The translations under genes were made by a program, and so were the position numbers. Below, one piece after another: positions 56,804 to 64,000 of a stretch of DNA of 64,000 nucleotides. This DNA comes from UBA4416 sp943362175 (lineage in GTDB: Bacteria > Bacteroidota > Bacteroidia > B-17B0 > Aurantibacillaceae): NCBI GenBank assembly GCA_943362175.1, contig CALRIU020000009.1:124001-188000 (forward strand), read 5' to 3'. Within the stretch, counting starts at the first letter, position 1. Every line of letters begins with the position of its first letter. A model generated the notes under the pieces. That model did no database searches and was not told where the DNA came from. It was given only the letters and a program-made list of their open reading frames with translations.

Positions 56804-57979
56804 TCAAATATCCTTATGGAACAATTTTCTCGTAGAGGTGCTGATGTCGCGGAAATAGCTGACGCTGATCTTATTGGATAATAAGGTTTGCAGGAAGATG
56901 TCGTTGCTGATCTCTTTGCCGACTGTCACCACCGTGGTTGTTCCGGCGTCTTCTATTTTGATGGAGTAATCCCTGAAGATCTGCTGAAGCTGTTCACGGC
57001 TAAATGTGCCGGATACTTCGAAGGTATTGGTGACGCGCTCATTGGCAAAGGAAGTCTGGTTGCCGTTATAGATGGTTTCTCCTTGCTTGATGAAAATAAT
57101 ATTGTTGGAGATGCTTTCCACTTCATGCAATTGTTGTGAACTGAGGACAATGCTTAAGGGATGCTTTGCCGAGCGGGCAAAGAAGGTAAGGTCCTGTAAA
57201 AACAGTTGCTGTGCGTTGATATCGAGGTTGGCCAATGGCTCATCAAGCAGGATGAGCTTAGGTCGGCGCATGATGGTTTTGGCAAGCTCGAAGCGTAATC
57301 GGTAGCCGCCCGAAAGCTCGCTCCATTTCAGGTCGCGGAACTTATCGAGGCCCAGGCGGAATAAAATATATTCGACCTGTTTGTTATTCTCTACATCCTG
57401 AATGCCGTGAATGCTCGCAAAAAAACGCAGGTTGTCCAGCAGGCTGCCATACCAGCGCGGAACGCGTTGTGGAATAAAGACAAACTGCGATTTCACATCG
57501 TACCAGTTCGTATCGTCCGCATTCAACGCAGGGTAGGAGATGTGGCCGCTATCGCTCGACAGCTCTCCCGCAAGAATTCTTAATAAGGTGGTTTTGCCAT
57601 TGCCGTTCTCACCCACGATGCCGGTGATCTCCCCGGATTTCAACTGTACGTTGAGCGCCTGTAAGACGAAAGGCGAGCGCCCGCTGTAAAAGCGCTTGCT
57701 GATATTCCTGGCGTCGCACACCAGGGCCGCTTGTGTATTCTGGTTGTATGAAAACGGAATGTCTTTCACGGCTTGTACCAATATCCTGGCATTCTGTCCT
57801 AAGCTTTCTTTGGATGCTTCCGTGGCGTAGAGGTAAGATTTTCTGAAATCATAGATTTGCTGTTCGGTAGAGGAGCCCAGAGGATATTCCACGGAAAGGT
57901 CGAGCAGCTTACGCGATAGCTGGCTGTAATCGCCCTGTTCGGCCAGGGTATGCAATTCTTCATGTAAACTTACAGCCAT
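56804..57979 (-). CDS. ABC transporter ATP-binding protein with N- and C-terminal extensions
   Basis: 391 residues. A helical ~95-residue N-terminal extension (MAVSLHEELHTLAEQGDYSQ) precedes a standard ATPase domain: Walker A GIVGENGNGKTTLLRILAG, signature WSELSGGYRLRFELAKTI, Walker B RPKLILLDEPLANLDINAQQ, H-loop region LSIVLSSQQLHEVESI. A ~75-residue C-terminal domain follows (VTNTFEVSGTFSREQLQQIF). No permease gene is adjacent, so the partner and substrate are unknown. The family resembles Bacteroidota ATPases encoded apart from their membrane proteins. Confidence 0.88.
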   Translation of the reverse strand: MAVSLHEELHTLAEQGDYSQLSRKLLDLSVEYPLGSSTEQQIYDFRKSYLYATEASKESLGQNARILVQAVKDIPFSYNQNTQAALVCDARNISKRFYSGRSPFVLQALNVQLKSGEITGIVGENGNGKTTLLRILAGELSSDSGHISYPALNADDTNWYDVKSQFVFIPQRVPRWYGSLLDNLRFFASIHGIQDVENNKQVEYILFRLGLDKFRDLKWSELSGGYRLRFELAKTIMRRPKLILLDEPLANLDINAQQLFLQDLTFFARSAKHPLSIVLSSQQLHEVESISNNIIFIKQGETIYNGNQTSFANERVTNTFEVSGTFSREQLQQIFRDYSIKIEDAGTTTVVTVGKEISNDIFLQTLLSNKISVSYFRDISTSTRKLFHKDI

Positions 57980-58008
57980 GCTCAGGCAATTAAATGTGTA
58001 GGATAAAT

Positions 58009-59406
58009 TTAAACAATTTCTTTGGCTTTTGCATGCAAAAATTCCAGGGCAGCTTCCCGCTCATTGGGAATGATCCCGTCGAGGATCGCATCTTTCAGGG
58101 CGTTCTTAAGATCGCCAACGCGCTTGCAGGGTGGGAGTTGAAAGATGGACATGATCTCTTCGCCGCTCACCGGCGGTTGCCAGTTCCGGATCTTGTCTTT
58201 TTCTTCCAGCTCAATGAGCTTTTCTCTCACCAGGCCAAAGTTGTGCAGGTAGCGTTTTACCTTGTTCGGGTTCTTGGTGGTGATATCTGCTTCGCATAAG
58301 GTCATCAGGTCATCGATGTCGTCGCCGGCTTCAAATAATACGCGTCGCACGGCGCTATCGGTGATTTCGGTTTTTGCCAATACGATAGGTCGTAAATGCA
58401 GGAGCACCAGTTTTTGCACATACTTCATCCGGTCGTTCAATGGCAGGCGCAGGTTCTCAAATATTTTCGGAACCATTTTCGCACCTTTCACCTCATGCCC
58501 GTGAAAGGTCCAGCCGTGCTCGGGCTCAAAGCGCTTAGTGGGTGGCTTGGCGATATCATGCAGGATAGCGGCCCAGCGAAGCCAGAGGTCTTTGCTGTTT
58601 CTGGCGACGTTGTCGAGTACTTCGAGCGTATGGTAAAAATTATCTTTATGCGATTTGCCGTTGATGGTTTCCACGCCATGCAGCTTCATCATCTCGGGGA
58701 AGATGAGCTGTAACAGTCCCGTATCCGAAAGCAGCTTAAAGCCGGTGGATGGAACGGGCGCGAGGATGATCTTATTAAGCTCATCGGCAATACGCTCTTT
58801 GGAAATGATGCTGATGCGCGCTTTTGTTTTTGAGATCGCCTCCAGGGACTTTGCTTCGATCGTGAAATTGAGCTGGGTCGCAAAGCGGATGGCCCGCATC
58901 ATGCGCAGGGGATCATCGCTGTAGGTAATTTCCGGATCGAGTGGGGTGCGGATGCTGCGGCTTTCCATATCCTTCAATCCTCCAAAAGGATCGAGCAGTT
59001 TTCCGAAATTGGATTTGTTTAACCCGATCGCCAAAGCGTTCATGGTGAAATCGCGGCGGTTCTGATCGTCTTCCAGGGTTCCATTCTCTACAACAGGCTT
59101 TCGTGAATTGCGGTCATAGGACTCTTTACGGGCGCCAACAAATTCGAGTTCAAGGTCGCCGGTTTTCACCTGGGCCGTGCCAAAATTTTTAAATACGGCC
59201 AGGTGCGCTTTGTCTTCGCCAATGGTTTGATATACCAGCTCGGCCAGTTCGATGCCTTTTCCCAGGGTCACCACATCGATGTCCTTGCTGGGCCTTCCTA
59301 AAAAAATATCACGCACGAAACCGCCGATCACATAAGCCTCTACATTCAGCCGGTCGGCGCATTCGGCTATTACTTTAAAAATAGGGTGAGTTAAATGCTT
59401 TTCCAC
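58009..59406 (-). CDS. CCA-adding enzyme/poly(A) polymerase-type nucleotidyltransferase with HD domain
   Basis: 465 residues. Class II nucleotidyltransferase head: EAYVIGGFVRDIFLGRPSKD followed by IDVV (catalytic DxD), RRDFTMNALAIGL and YSDDPLRMMRAIRFATQLNF. The RNA-binding neck and body include ERIADELNKIILAPVPSTG. A C-terminal HD phosphohydrolase domain has RWAAILHDIAKPPTKRF and TFHGHEVKGAKM. It repairs or adds the CCA end of tRNA; the Bacteroidota version with HD domain is expected to cover the CCA function. It lies 29 nt upstream of the ABC gene in the same direction. Confidence 0.92.
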   Translation of the reverse strand: MEKHLTHPIFKVIAECADRLNVEAYVIGGFVRDIFLGRPSKDIDVVTLGKGIELAELVYQTIGEDKAHLAVFKNFGTAQVKTGDLELEFVGARKESYDRNSRKPVVENGTLEDDQNRRDFTMNALAIGLNKSNFGKLLDPFGGLKDMESRSIRTPLDPEITYSDDPLRMMRAIRFATQLNFTIEAKSLEAISKTKARISIISKERIADELNKIILAPVPSTGFKLLSDTGLLQLIFPEMMKLHGVETINGKSHKDNFYHTLEVLDNVARNSKDLWLRWAAILHDIAKPPTKRFEPEHGWTFHGHEVKGAKMVPKIFENLRLPLNDRMKYVQKLVLLHLRPIVLAKTEITDSAVRRVLFEAGDDIDDLMTLCEADITTKNPNKVKRYLHNFGLVREKLIELEEKDKIRNWQPPVSGEEIMSIFQLPPCKRVGDLKNALKDAILDGIIPNEREAALEFLHAKAKEIV

Positions 59407-59756
59407 CCCGTAAAATTAAGGGAATTTTTGAGAATACAGATTCCTGTTCCGGGTCTGCACGGGTATTTTGAAAAAAATCATGAATCTGGCCTTGGCATTG
59501 GTTTTTTGAAAAAAATATTCCGGAATGTTTTTTTCAATACCGATAATACATCTCTTAAATAAATCATTTTGTAGATGAATCGTGGTTAATGACCTGTGAA
59601 GCGCGGCAGGTCAGGTTTGAGTATGTAAGATGATTTGAAACTATTTTTTTTCATGAGGTGTTTTTTTTCGTTCTTGCAATAAGAATAGTTAATCAGCGTT
59701 CATTTACGAGCAATTTTGGATACTGATCAGATCAAAATCATACATCCCCATTATGT
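59407..59756. other. Gene-free AT-rich spacer
   Basis: 350 nt between the divergent nucleotidyltransferase and LytTR genes. AT-rich with several poly-T and poly-A runs (for example at 59643-59650 and 59661-59668). No protein frame, RNA motif or clear TAnnTTTG promoter was identified. It must contain the promoters of both divergent genes. Confidence 0.5.
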
Positions 59757-60149
59757 ATGTTTATGAAAGCAATTATTAAAGAAAAAAACGAAAATACATT
59801 GAGGCTGACCTTTTCAGGTGAGTTGAAAATTCCGGTAAAAGAAGGGATTCTTTACTGTGCGGTAGCAGATGTCATCCGTGTTGAATCTGATGGCAGCTAC
59901 TCTACCTTTTACGTTGCGGGCGGCAAACGCTATGTCGTGTCGAAAGGGTTGAAAGAATATGAGGAACTGCTGCCGGAAAAAGAATTCTTCAGGGTGCATA
60001 AATCACACCTGGTCAATATTCATAGAATAGTGAAGTTCACCCATACCGATGGCAATTTCCTGGAAATGGGCGACGGCTCCCTGATTGAAGTGGCCAGGCG
60101 GAAAAAAGACGGATTTTTGCGGGCAATGAGTGTCAGGGGAAAAATGTGA
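59757..60149 (+). CDS. Stand-alone LytTR-family DNA-binding regulator
   Basis: 130 residues. After a short N-terminus it consists only of a LytTR domain: YCAVADVIRVESDGSYSTFY, VSKGLKEYEELLPEKEFFRV, HKSHLVNIHRIVKFTHTDGN and MGDGSLIEVARRKKDGFLRA. No receiver domain is attached, unlike classic response regulators. The start may be ATG 59757 or 59763. LytTR proteins typically control surface and virulence functions. It stands directly ahead of the Rhs-type operon and is a candidate regulator of it, though separated by ~500 nt and terminators. Confidence 0.85.
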   Translation: MFMKAIIKEKNENTLRLTFSGELKIPVKEGILYCAVADVIRVESDGSYSTFYVAGGKRYVVSKGLKEYEELLPEKEFFRVHKSHLVNIHRIVKFTHTDGNFLEMGDGSLIEVARRKKDGFLRAMSVRGKM

Positions 60150-60169
60150 TCATTTCTTCTCCGGGATCA

Positions 60170-60205
60170 GGAGCGCGGCAATTGTTCTATAGTTGCTCCT
60201 TTTTT
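60170..60205 (+). terminator. Probable terminator after LytTR gene
   Basis: GGAGC (60170-60174) pairs with GCTCC (60195-60199), with an inner CAA/TTG pairing, followed by TTTTTT. Confidence 0.55.
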
Positions 60206-60678
60206 CTACCTTAAATAAGCTCACGTCATCCGTAAACAGGTTTGGGCTGACAGGTTCATGAATTCGTTGCACTTTCGTTGTAGCGGATCAGAAAGCATGA
60301 ATGGATTCCGTTCATGCTTTTTTTATGTACCGAACATAAAAACGAATTTAAATCGCTTTCCGGCACTTATTGAAATCCAACTAACGAATTTAAATCTTCC
60401 GATAAAAGCGCTTACCGAATCACTATGTTTGATACATCCTGCACAAACAGGCCAGGACCAAATCCGATTGGATGCCGGAGAACTGCAAAAGTGCGGAACC
60501 CGGAAACTTTAAACAGAATACGAGAGCATAAAAAACTGCGTAGCATGAAAACACTCCTTTTAATAGCTTCTTTAATAACAGATCGTCGTTTTCCCATGAT
60601 ATAAATTCCTTACTATCCATCCATATTCCCAATCACTATCGTCCCCTGTTTTTATTGAAATTTCTAAACAATGTTTTT
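60206..60678. other. Spacer ahead of the Rhs-type operon, with a hairpin
   Basis: The 529-nt gap between LytTR and the next gene has two hairpins: the terminator above and AAAGCATGAA/TTCATGCTTT at 60292-60320 followed by TTTT, a good second terminator. A direct repeat of ACGAATTTAAATC occurs at about 60343 and 60384. An 84-codon frame across the second hairpin has no family look and was not called. Confidence 0.55.
60290..60324 (+). terminator. Rho-independent terminator-like hairpin
   Basis: AAAGCATGAA (60292-60301) and TTCATGCTTT (60311-60320) form a 10-bp stem with a 9-nt loop and following T run. It insulates the LytTR gene from the Rhs-type operon. Confidence 0.75.
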
Positions 60679-62436
60679 ATGAAGTCTGTCTTTTACCTGG
60701 CTTTGCTCCTTATTGTGTTTGCAAAGCCTCTATACCCGCAGGTTCCTGCTATTACACACGTGAGCTGTGTGGGGAGTATGAACGGTTCCATAAAAATGAC
60801 AATGCCGCCCGGAGCCTCTTATACCTATACCTGGCAGCCTGGCGGGCAAAACACGAGTAGCATTACCAGCCAGGGAGTGGGCACTTATGTCGTGAAAGTG
60901 ACACGTATGGTCAATCCTTTTCCTATAGCTACATTTACTTACAACATCGGCTATAAAACCAAATGGCAATTACTGGCTCTGGGACACACGACAAGTACGA
61001 ATGGTGATACTTTAAAAAACAATGTGGCTGCTACCGCCTGGACAAGGACATCTGAAGCCAGCAATGAAATTCCTGCCTCTGCCTCCGGATGGATCGAATA
61101 CGTGGTGACAACGACGGCGCATAACAAAGGCTTTGGTTTTATGGATGCCGGATCATCCTCGGGTTGGAATAACGTTGACTATGCCTTTCAGTTAAATTCG
61201 GGAGGGAGCATGATTGCCCTTGATAATGTGGGGATGACAACATCCTCGATGGGTACTTATATCGTTGGCGATGTGCTGCGAATCGAAAGAGTAGGAAGCA
61301 CCATTAATTTCAAAAAAAACAATACTACTTTCTGGACACGAAGCATCAGTGCCGGTATGGCCGCTTCTGTTCTTAAGATCAGGGCTTCCCTGTACGATGC
61401 CACATCGCGCCTCGAAAACCTCGGTTGCAGCGCCCCGGCGAATACGGCGAACGCCGGTTTACCCCAAACCATTACCTGCAGCAGTCCCTCCGTAGCTTTG
61501 ACCGGTTACTCCAGCGCTACAGGTGTCACCTATTCCTGGTCGCCCGGTGGCGCCACGACATCTACACTTGGCGTGTCGTCGGCTGGCACCTATACCTTGA
61601 AGGTTACCGATTCTTTCTATGGCTGCGTGGTTTCTTCCACGGTAGCTGTTACCGCTAATACCGTGTTGCCCAACATCAGCTCCATAGCAAATAAAACATT
61701 GACCTGCACAACTCCTAATGCCATTTTATCAGGCACATCCACCACGTCGGGAGTGACTTATTCCTGGTCGCCGGGAGGCATCACCACCCCGGGCCGCATC
61801 GTATCATCCGCAGGAACGTATACCCTGAAAGTCACCAATCCAGTTAATGGCTGCTCCGCCAGCACAACGGCAACCGTCGTCAATAACATCGTTTATCCCA
61901 ATATCAGTACCACCGCAAACCCGTCGGTTACCTGTACAAATCCCATCGCTGTTTTATCGGGCACTTCCACGACTTCCGGCGTTACCTATTCCTGGTCGCC
62001 CGGCGGAGCGCTTACACCGACTCTCAGCGTATCAGCGCCAGGCAGCTATGTTCTGCAAATAAAAAATCCGGTGAATGGTTGTGTCTCAACAAATACCTTA
62101 GCAGTGACCTATACCTGTACAGAGATCCCTCATTATTTTGTGCTTAAAAAAACACTCGGTAGTGGTTATTATACAGCTTATCATAATACCATCTACTTTG
62201 CCTTTGAAGAGGAATACTTTGATTCGGCACAAGGTACGGCCAACAGCCTTACCTATATGGTTGTAAACGACTTGAATGATCCCATAACAAGCGTTCCGGG
62301 CTTGGTAGAGGTTATAGGAGATAATCGTTTTTCTATTGATCTGAGCACTATAGGTGCCATGTCGCCGGGAGAGTTTTACCGCATTGCCATCACCAACAAA
62401 AAGAAAGAAGTGTTTTACGCCCGCTTTAAATATTAA
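60679..62436 (+). CDS. Large secreted repeat protein (SprB/PKD-like repeats)
   Basis: 585 residues from the ATG at 60679 (MKSVFYLALLLIVFAKPLYP signal peptide); an in-frame TTG lies 24 nt upstream. Starts with a short SprB-like unit (THVSCVGSMNGSIKMTMPPG), then a ~150-residue lectin-like domain (WIEYVVTTTAHNKGFGFMDA). Three near-identical ~80-residue repeats follow (YSWSPGG..T, SSAGTYTLKVTNPVNGC), each with a TC..GC cysteine pair, and a unique beta-rich tail (FAFEEEYFDSAQGTANSLTY). No T9SS domain is seen. First gene of a compact run: 5 nt to the Skp-like gene, then an overlap, then 6 nt to the Rhs-type gene. Confidence 0.8.
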   Translation: MKSVFYLALLLIVFAKPLYPQVPAITHVSCVGSMNGSIKMTMPPGASYTYTWQPGGQNTSSITSQGVGTYVVKVTRMVNPFPIATFTYNIGYKTKWQLLALGHTTSTNGDTLKNNVAATAWTRTSEASNEIPASASGWIEYVVTTTAHNKGFGFMDAGSSSGWNNVDYAFQLNSGGSMIALDNVGMTTSSMGTYIVGDVLRIERVGSTINFKKNNTTFWTRSISAGMAASVLKIRASLYDATSRLENLGCSAPANTANAGLPQTITCSSPSVALTGYSSATGVTYSWSPGGATTSTLGVSSAGTYTLKVTDSFYGCVVSSTVAVTANTVLPNISSIANKTLTCTTPNAILSGTSTTSGVTYSWSPGGITTPGRIVSSAGTYTLKVTNPVNGCSASTTATVVNNIVYPNISTTANPSVTCTNPIAVLSGTSTTSGVTYSWSPGGALTPTLSVSAPGSYVLQIKNPVNGCVSTNTLAVTYTCTEIPHYFVLKKTLGSGYYTAYHNTIYFAFEEEYFDSAQGTANSLTYMVVNDLNDPITSVPGLVEVIGDNRFSIDLSTIGAMSPGEFYRIAITNKKKEVFYARFKY

Positions 62437-62441
62437 GAACG

Positions 62442-62960
62442 ATGAGTTATAAAAAAATAATAACGCCGCTTGTCGTTATCCTTGCTGTTGCCTTCTGCAT
62501 TTTTTGGACACTCCGCAGCTCCAAAAAAATAGCTTATGTCAACACCATACAGCTATATGACAGTTTTAAGCTGAAAAAAGAACTGGAAGAAAAATTCAGC
62601 AAGGTGCAGTTGGCCAGGCAGAATTTGCTGGACAGCATCAAATTCAGGATCCAGTATGTGTCGATAAAGGGCGCTGCGCTTTCGGAACAGGAGAAGATGC
62701 AGGTGAATGACCTGCAGCGCTCGTATCTGTATAAGGAAAAGGAATTTTCGGATGAGAATGCCGCTACGATGCAGCAATATTCAGATCAGATCTGGAAACA
62801 GATCAACCAGTATGTCAACGACTATGGGAAGAAACAGGGATATGACCTGATCCTGGGAGCAACCGGTGAGGGCAATATCATGTTTGCCAGGACGGAAGAG
62901 GACATTACAAAAAACGTTTCGGAATACATCAACAGAAGGTATGCAGGTGCTCAGGAATAA
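62442..62960 (+). CDS. Skp/OmpH-like chaperone with membrane anchor
   Basis: 172 residues. An N-terminal hydrophobic anchor (ITPLVVILAVAFCIFWTL) is followed by the OmpH domain: KKIAYVNTIQLYDSFKLKKE, a long coiled-coil pair (LEEKFSKVQLARQNLLDSIK, EKMQVNDLQRSYLYKEKEFS) and QYVNDYGKKQGYDLILGATG. Skp holds unfolded outer-membrane and secreted proteins in the periplasm. Most Bacteroidota Skp genes lie beside bamA; this one lies inside a surface-repeat/Rhs-type operon, so a dedicated chaperone is likely. Its start is 5 nt from the previous stop and its end overlaps the next gene by 20 nt. Confidence 0.85.
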   Translation: MSYKKIITPLVVILAVAFCIFWTLRSSKKIAYVNTIQLYDSFKLKKELEEKFSKVQLARQNLLDSIKFRIQYVSIKGAALSEQEKMQVNDLQRSYLYKEKEFSDENAATMQQYSDQIWKQINQYVNDYGKKQGYDLILGATGEGNIMFARTEEDITKNVSEYINRRYAGAQE

Positions 62961-63573
62961 TTACATCATCATCGCCATCCTGTGTATGGTATGCTCATGC
63001 GGGAAGCGTGGGCCGCTCACCCATGAGATCTCTTCGCCGGCGGAGGCAAAGGCTTTCCTCGGGGAGGAAAAAGAAAAGGGATTTTACGAAACGAAGCTCA
63101 AAGACGTGAATTTTAAATTGAGTTACATTCCTGCCGAGGCCATGGCGCTTCGTGAACTAGGCGATCTCTCGCAGGCGAGTCAGGCTTCGTTTGATACTCT
63201 GGTGAAGGGCTATGAAGGCCTGCTGTTTTTTGACATGGCAATCAGCATTGATCATTTCAATGAAGAGATGATTCATTATGGCATAGTGACAAATGACGAA
63301 GCTTCTTTTGAAAACCGTGTAGCGTATTATTCGTTCGGTATGCAAAAAGACATCAGCCTGATAAGCGGGATGGATACAATTCCATGTACTGCGTATCATT
63401 ACGAGCGAAACTATGGCATTTCGCCGCAGAACCATTTCATGCTGGGCTTCCGGACATCGCGTGTCAAGGATGTCGTGTTGGTGTATCATAACCAATTGCT
63501 GGCAACCGGCCCCGTCAAGTTTGCACTGAAAGAACAGGACTTAACCTATCATCCGAAGATCACGATCAATTAA
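62941..63573 (+). CDS. Lipoprotein of the Rhs-type operon
   Basis: 210 residues from the ATG at 62941, inside the end of the OmpH-like gene. Lipoprotein signal MQVLRNNYIIIAILCMVCSC with lipobox MVCSC, then GKRGPLTHEISSPAEAKAFL. The mature part mixes helix and strand (EKGFYETKLKDVNFKLSYIP, DMAISIDHFNEEMIHYGIVT) and ends QDLTYHPKITIN. No family recognised. Given its position between a Skp-like chaperone and a giant Rhs-type protein, it could be an immunity, secretion or anchoring lipoprotein; this is inference. Confidence 0.75.
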   Translation: MQVLRNNYIIIAILCMVCSCGKRGPLTHEISSPAEAKAFLGEEKEKGFYETKLKDVNFKLSYIPAEAMALRELGDLSQASQASFDTLVKGYEGLLFFDMAISIDHFNEEMIHYGIVTNDEASFENRVAYYSFGMQKDISLISGMDTIPCTAYHYERNYGISPQNHFMLGFRTSRVKDVVLVYHNQLLATGPVKFALKEQDLTYHPKITIN

Positions 63574-63579
63574 AATATT

Positions 63580-64000
63580 ATGGCAACATTATTTGGAACA
63601 ACCAGGCGAAAACGCATCATTAGCTTTTTTCTACTCATTACGATCGTTTCTGAGATTGTAACGCCCACAGCCACGTGGGCGCTCACGGGCGGCCCGAGCC
63701 AGCCGGAGGTGCAGGCTTTTACACCGGTGAGTACTGCCGAAATGGTGGACCTCACCTCGGGTGATTTCCGGTACAACATTCCTTTGATGGATGTAGGCGG
63801 CTATCCGTTGAACATTGCCTACAGCTCAGGCATTGGGATGGACGACGAGGCCAGCTGGACAGGTCTCGGCTGGAACCTGAATGTAGGAAGCATCAACCGG
63901 AGCATGCGTGGCTTGCCCGACGATTTCAAAGGGGAGATCATCGAAAAAGAATTTAACACGAAGGACAACAATACGTATGGTGTTACCGTAGGAGCCGGGC
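63580..64000 (+). CDS. N-terminus of a giant Rhs/YD-repeat-type secreted protein (cut by window end)
   Basis: 140 codons are visible and the frame is open to the edge. An RRKR-containing N-terminus leads into a hydrophobic signal segment (RRKRIISFFLLITIVSEIVT). Then comes VSTAEMVDLTSGDFRYNIPL, MDVGGYPLNIAYSSGIGMDD, EASWTGLGWNLNVGSINRSM and RGLPDDFKGE. This SGDFxYNIPLxDVGGYPxNIAY..EASWxGLGWNLNxGxIxRxxRGLPDDF block is the recognisable start of very large Bacteroidota proteins with RHS/YD repeats. These often end in variable toxin-like or hyper-variable C-termini. It begins 6 nt after the lipoprotein gene. Confidence 0.85.
   Translation, partial: MATLFGTTRRKRIISFFLLITIVSEIVTPTATWALTGGPSQPEVQAFTPVSTAEMVDLTSGDFRYNIPLMDVGGYPLNIAYSSGIGMDDEASWTGLGWNLNVGSINRSMRGLPDDFKGEIIEKEFNTKDNNTYGVTVGAG

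Noticed and set aside
60258..60512. 84-codon frame between LytTR and the Rhs-type operon
   Set aside because: It crosses a terminator hairpin, has no signal peptide or domain and unusual composition.
1..64000. CRISPR arrays, rRNA or tRNA genes, insertion sequences with transposase, prophage
   Set aside because: No regularly spaced direct repeats, no tRNA cloverleaf or rRNA core sequence and no transposase/integrase motif was recognised on either strand. A tRNAscan-SE run would be needed to exclude a divergent tRNA.

Overview
The window is a chromosomal segment of a Bacteroidota bacterium, probably from the Chitinophagales/Sphingobacteriales side of the phylum. Support: promoters of the type TTG-N18..20-TAnnTTTG ahead of many genes, lipoproteins with an 'SCKK' lipobox, C-terminal type IX secretion (T9SS) sorting domains, GSCFA, HTTM and DoxX/thioredoxin-fusion proteins, a thrS-infC-rpmI-rplT operon, and the Bacteroidota form of uracil phosphoribosyltransferase. 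No rRNA, tRNA, transposase, integrase or CRISPR array was seen.

Layout. 1-6.6 kb: end of a collagen-like protein, fumarylacetoacetase, a secreted protein + PAP2 phosphatase + ArnT-like glycosyltransferase run, and small proteins. 6.6-12.1 kb (minus): methyltransferase/HTTM pair, lipoprotein, 3-hydroxyacyl-CoA dehydrogenase and a T9SS LVIVD-type protein. 12.4-19.8 kb (minus): polysaccharide locus with an AlgJ/X-like SGNH protein, MBOAT acyltransferase, dTDP-glucose dehydratase, polyprenyl glycosylphosphotransferase, a lipoprotein and a Gfo/Idh/MocA oxidoreductase. 19.9-23.6 kb: pcm, an outer-membrane barrel and a deoxyhypusine-synthase-like enzyme. 24.5-27.0 kb (minus): a tight operon of a glycosyltransferase plus three unrecognised small proteins. 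27.2-30.5 kb (minus): thrS-infC-rpmI-rplT, where infC starts at a non-AUG codon. 30.7-36.3 kb: YceI, MarR, MiaE, three paralogous tiny lipoproteins, a DoxX-thioredoxin fusion and a WG-repeat protein. 36.4-43.8 kb: HAD/GSCFA/membrane-protein operon, ndk, an NrnA-like DHH phosphoesterase, a T9SS esterase and a DODA-like dioxygenase. 44-50 kb: malic enzyme, Lon, and a cobalamin riboswitch in front of a T9SS surface protein. 50.5-59.4 kb: small membrane protein + upp, an EamA transporter divergent from a BtuF-like protein, a universal stress protein, a CDF transporter, a small possibly immunity-like protein, an ABC ATPase and a CCA-type nucleotidyltransferase. 59.7-64 kb: a lone LytTR regulator, then a four-gene run (repeat surface protein, Skp/OmpH-like protein, lipoprotein, start of a giant Rhs/YD-type protein) that leaves the window.

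The most unusual signal is non-coding. Five copies of a two-hairpin element lie in three intergenic spacers, four of them as two convergent pairs. Flanks are conserved while hairpin arms differ between copies yet stay self-complementary, the pattern expected of selection on folding or of a mobile hairpin. Other dispersed intergenic repeats are also present: CTGAGCG(T/G)AGTCGAAG, TCATTGCGAG, GCTCC/GGAGC mini-hairpins, TTGTCGCRGATTTG, ACCGCAGAG/ACCACAGAG and an 18-bp TAAGG..CCTTA palindrome. The spacers are therefore dense in small repeats while the coding content is largely conventional. The best protein-level candidates for undescribed biology are the partial Rhs-type operon with its own Skp-like protein, the three-gene tail behind the glycosyltransferase, the tiny lipoprotein family and the B12-controlled surface protein.
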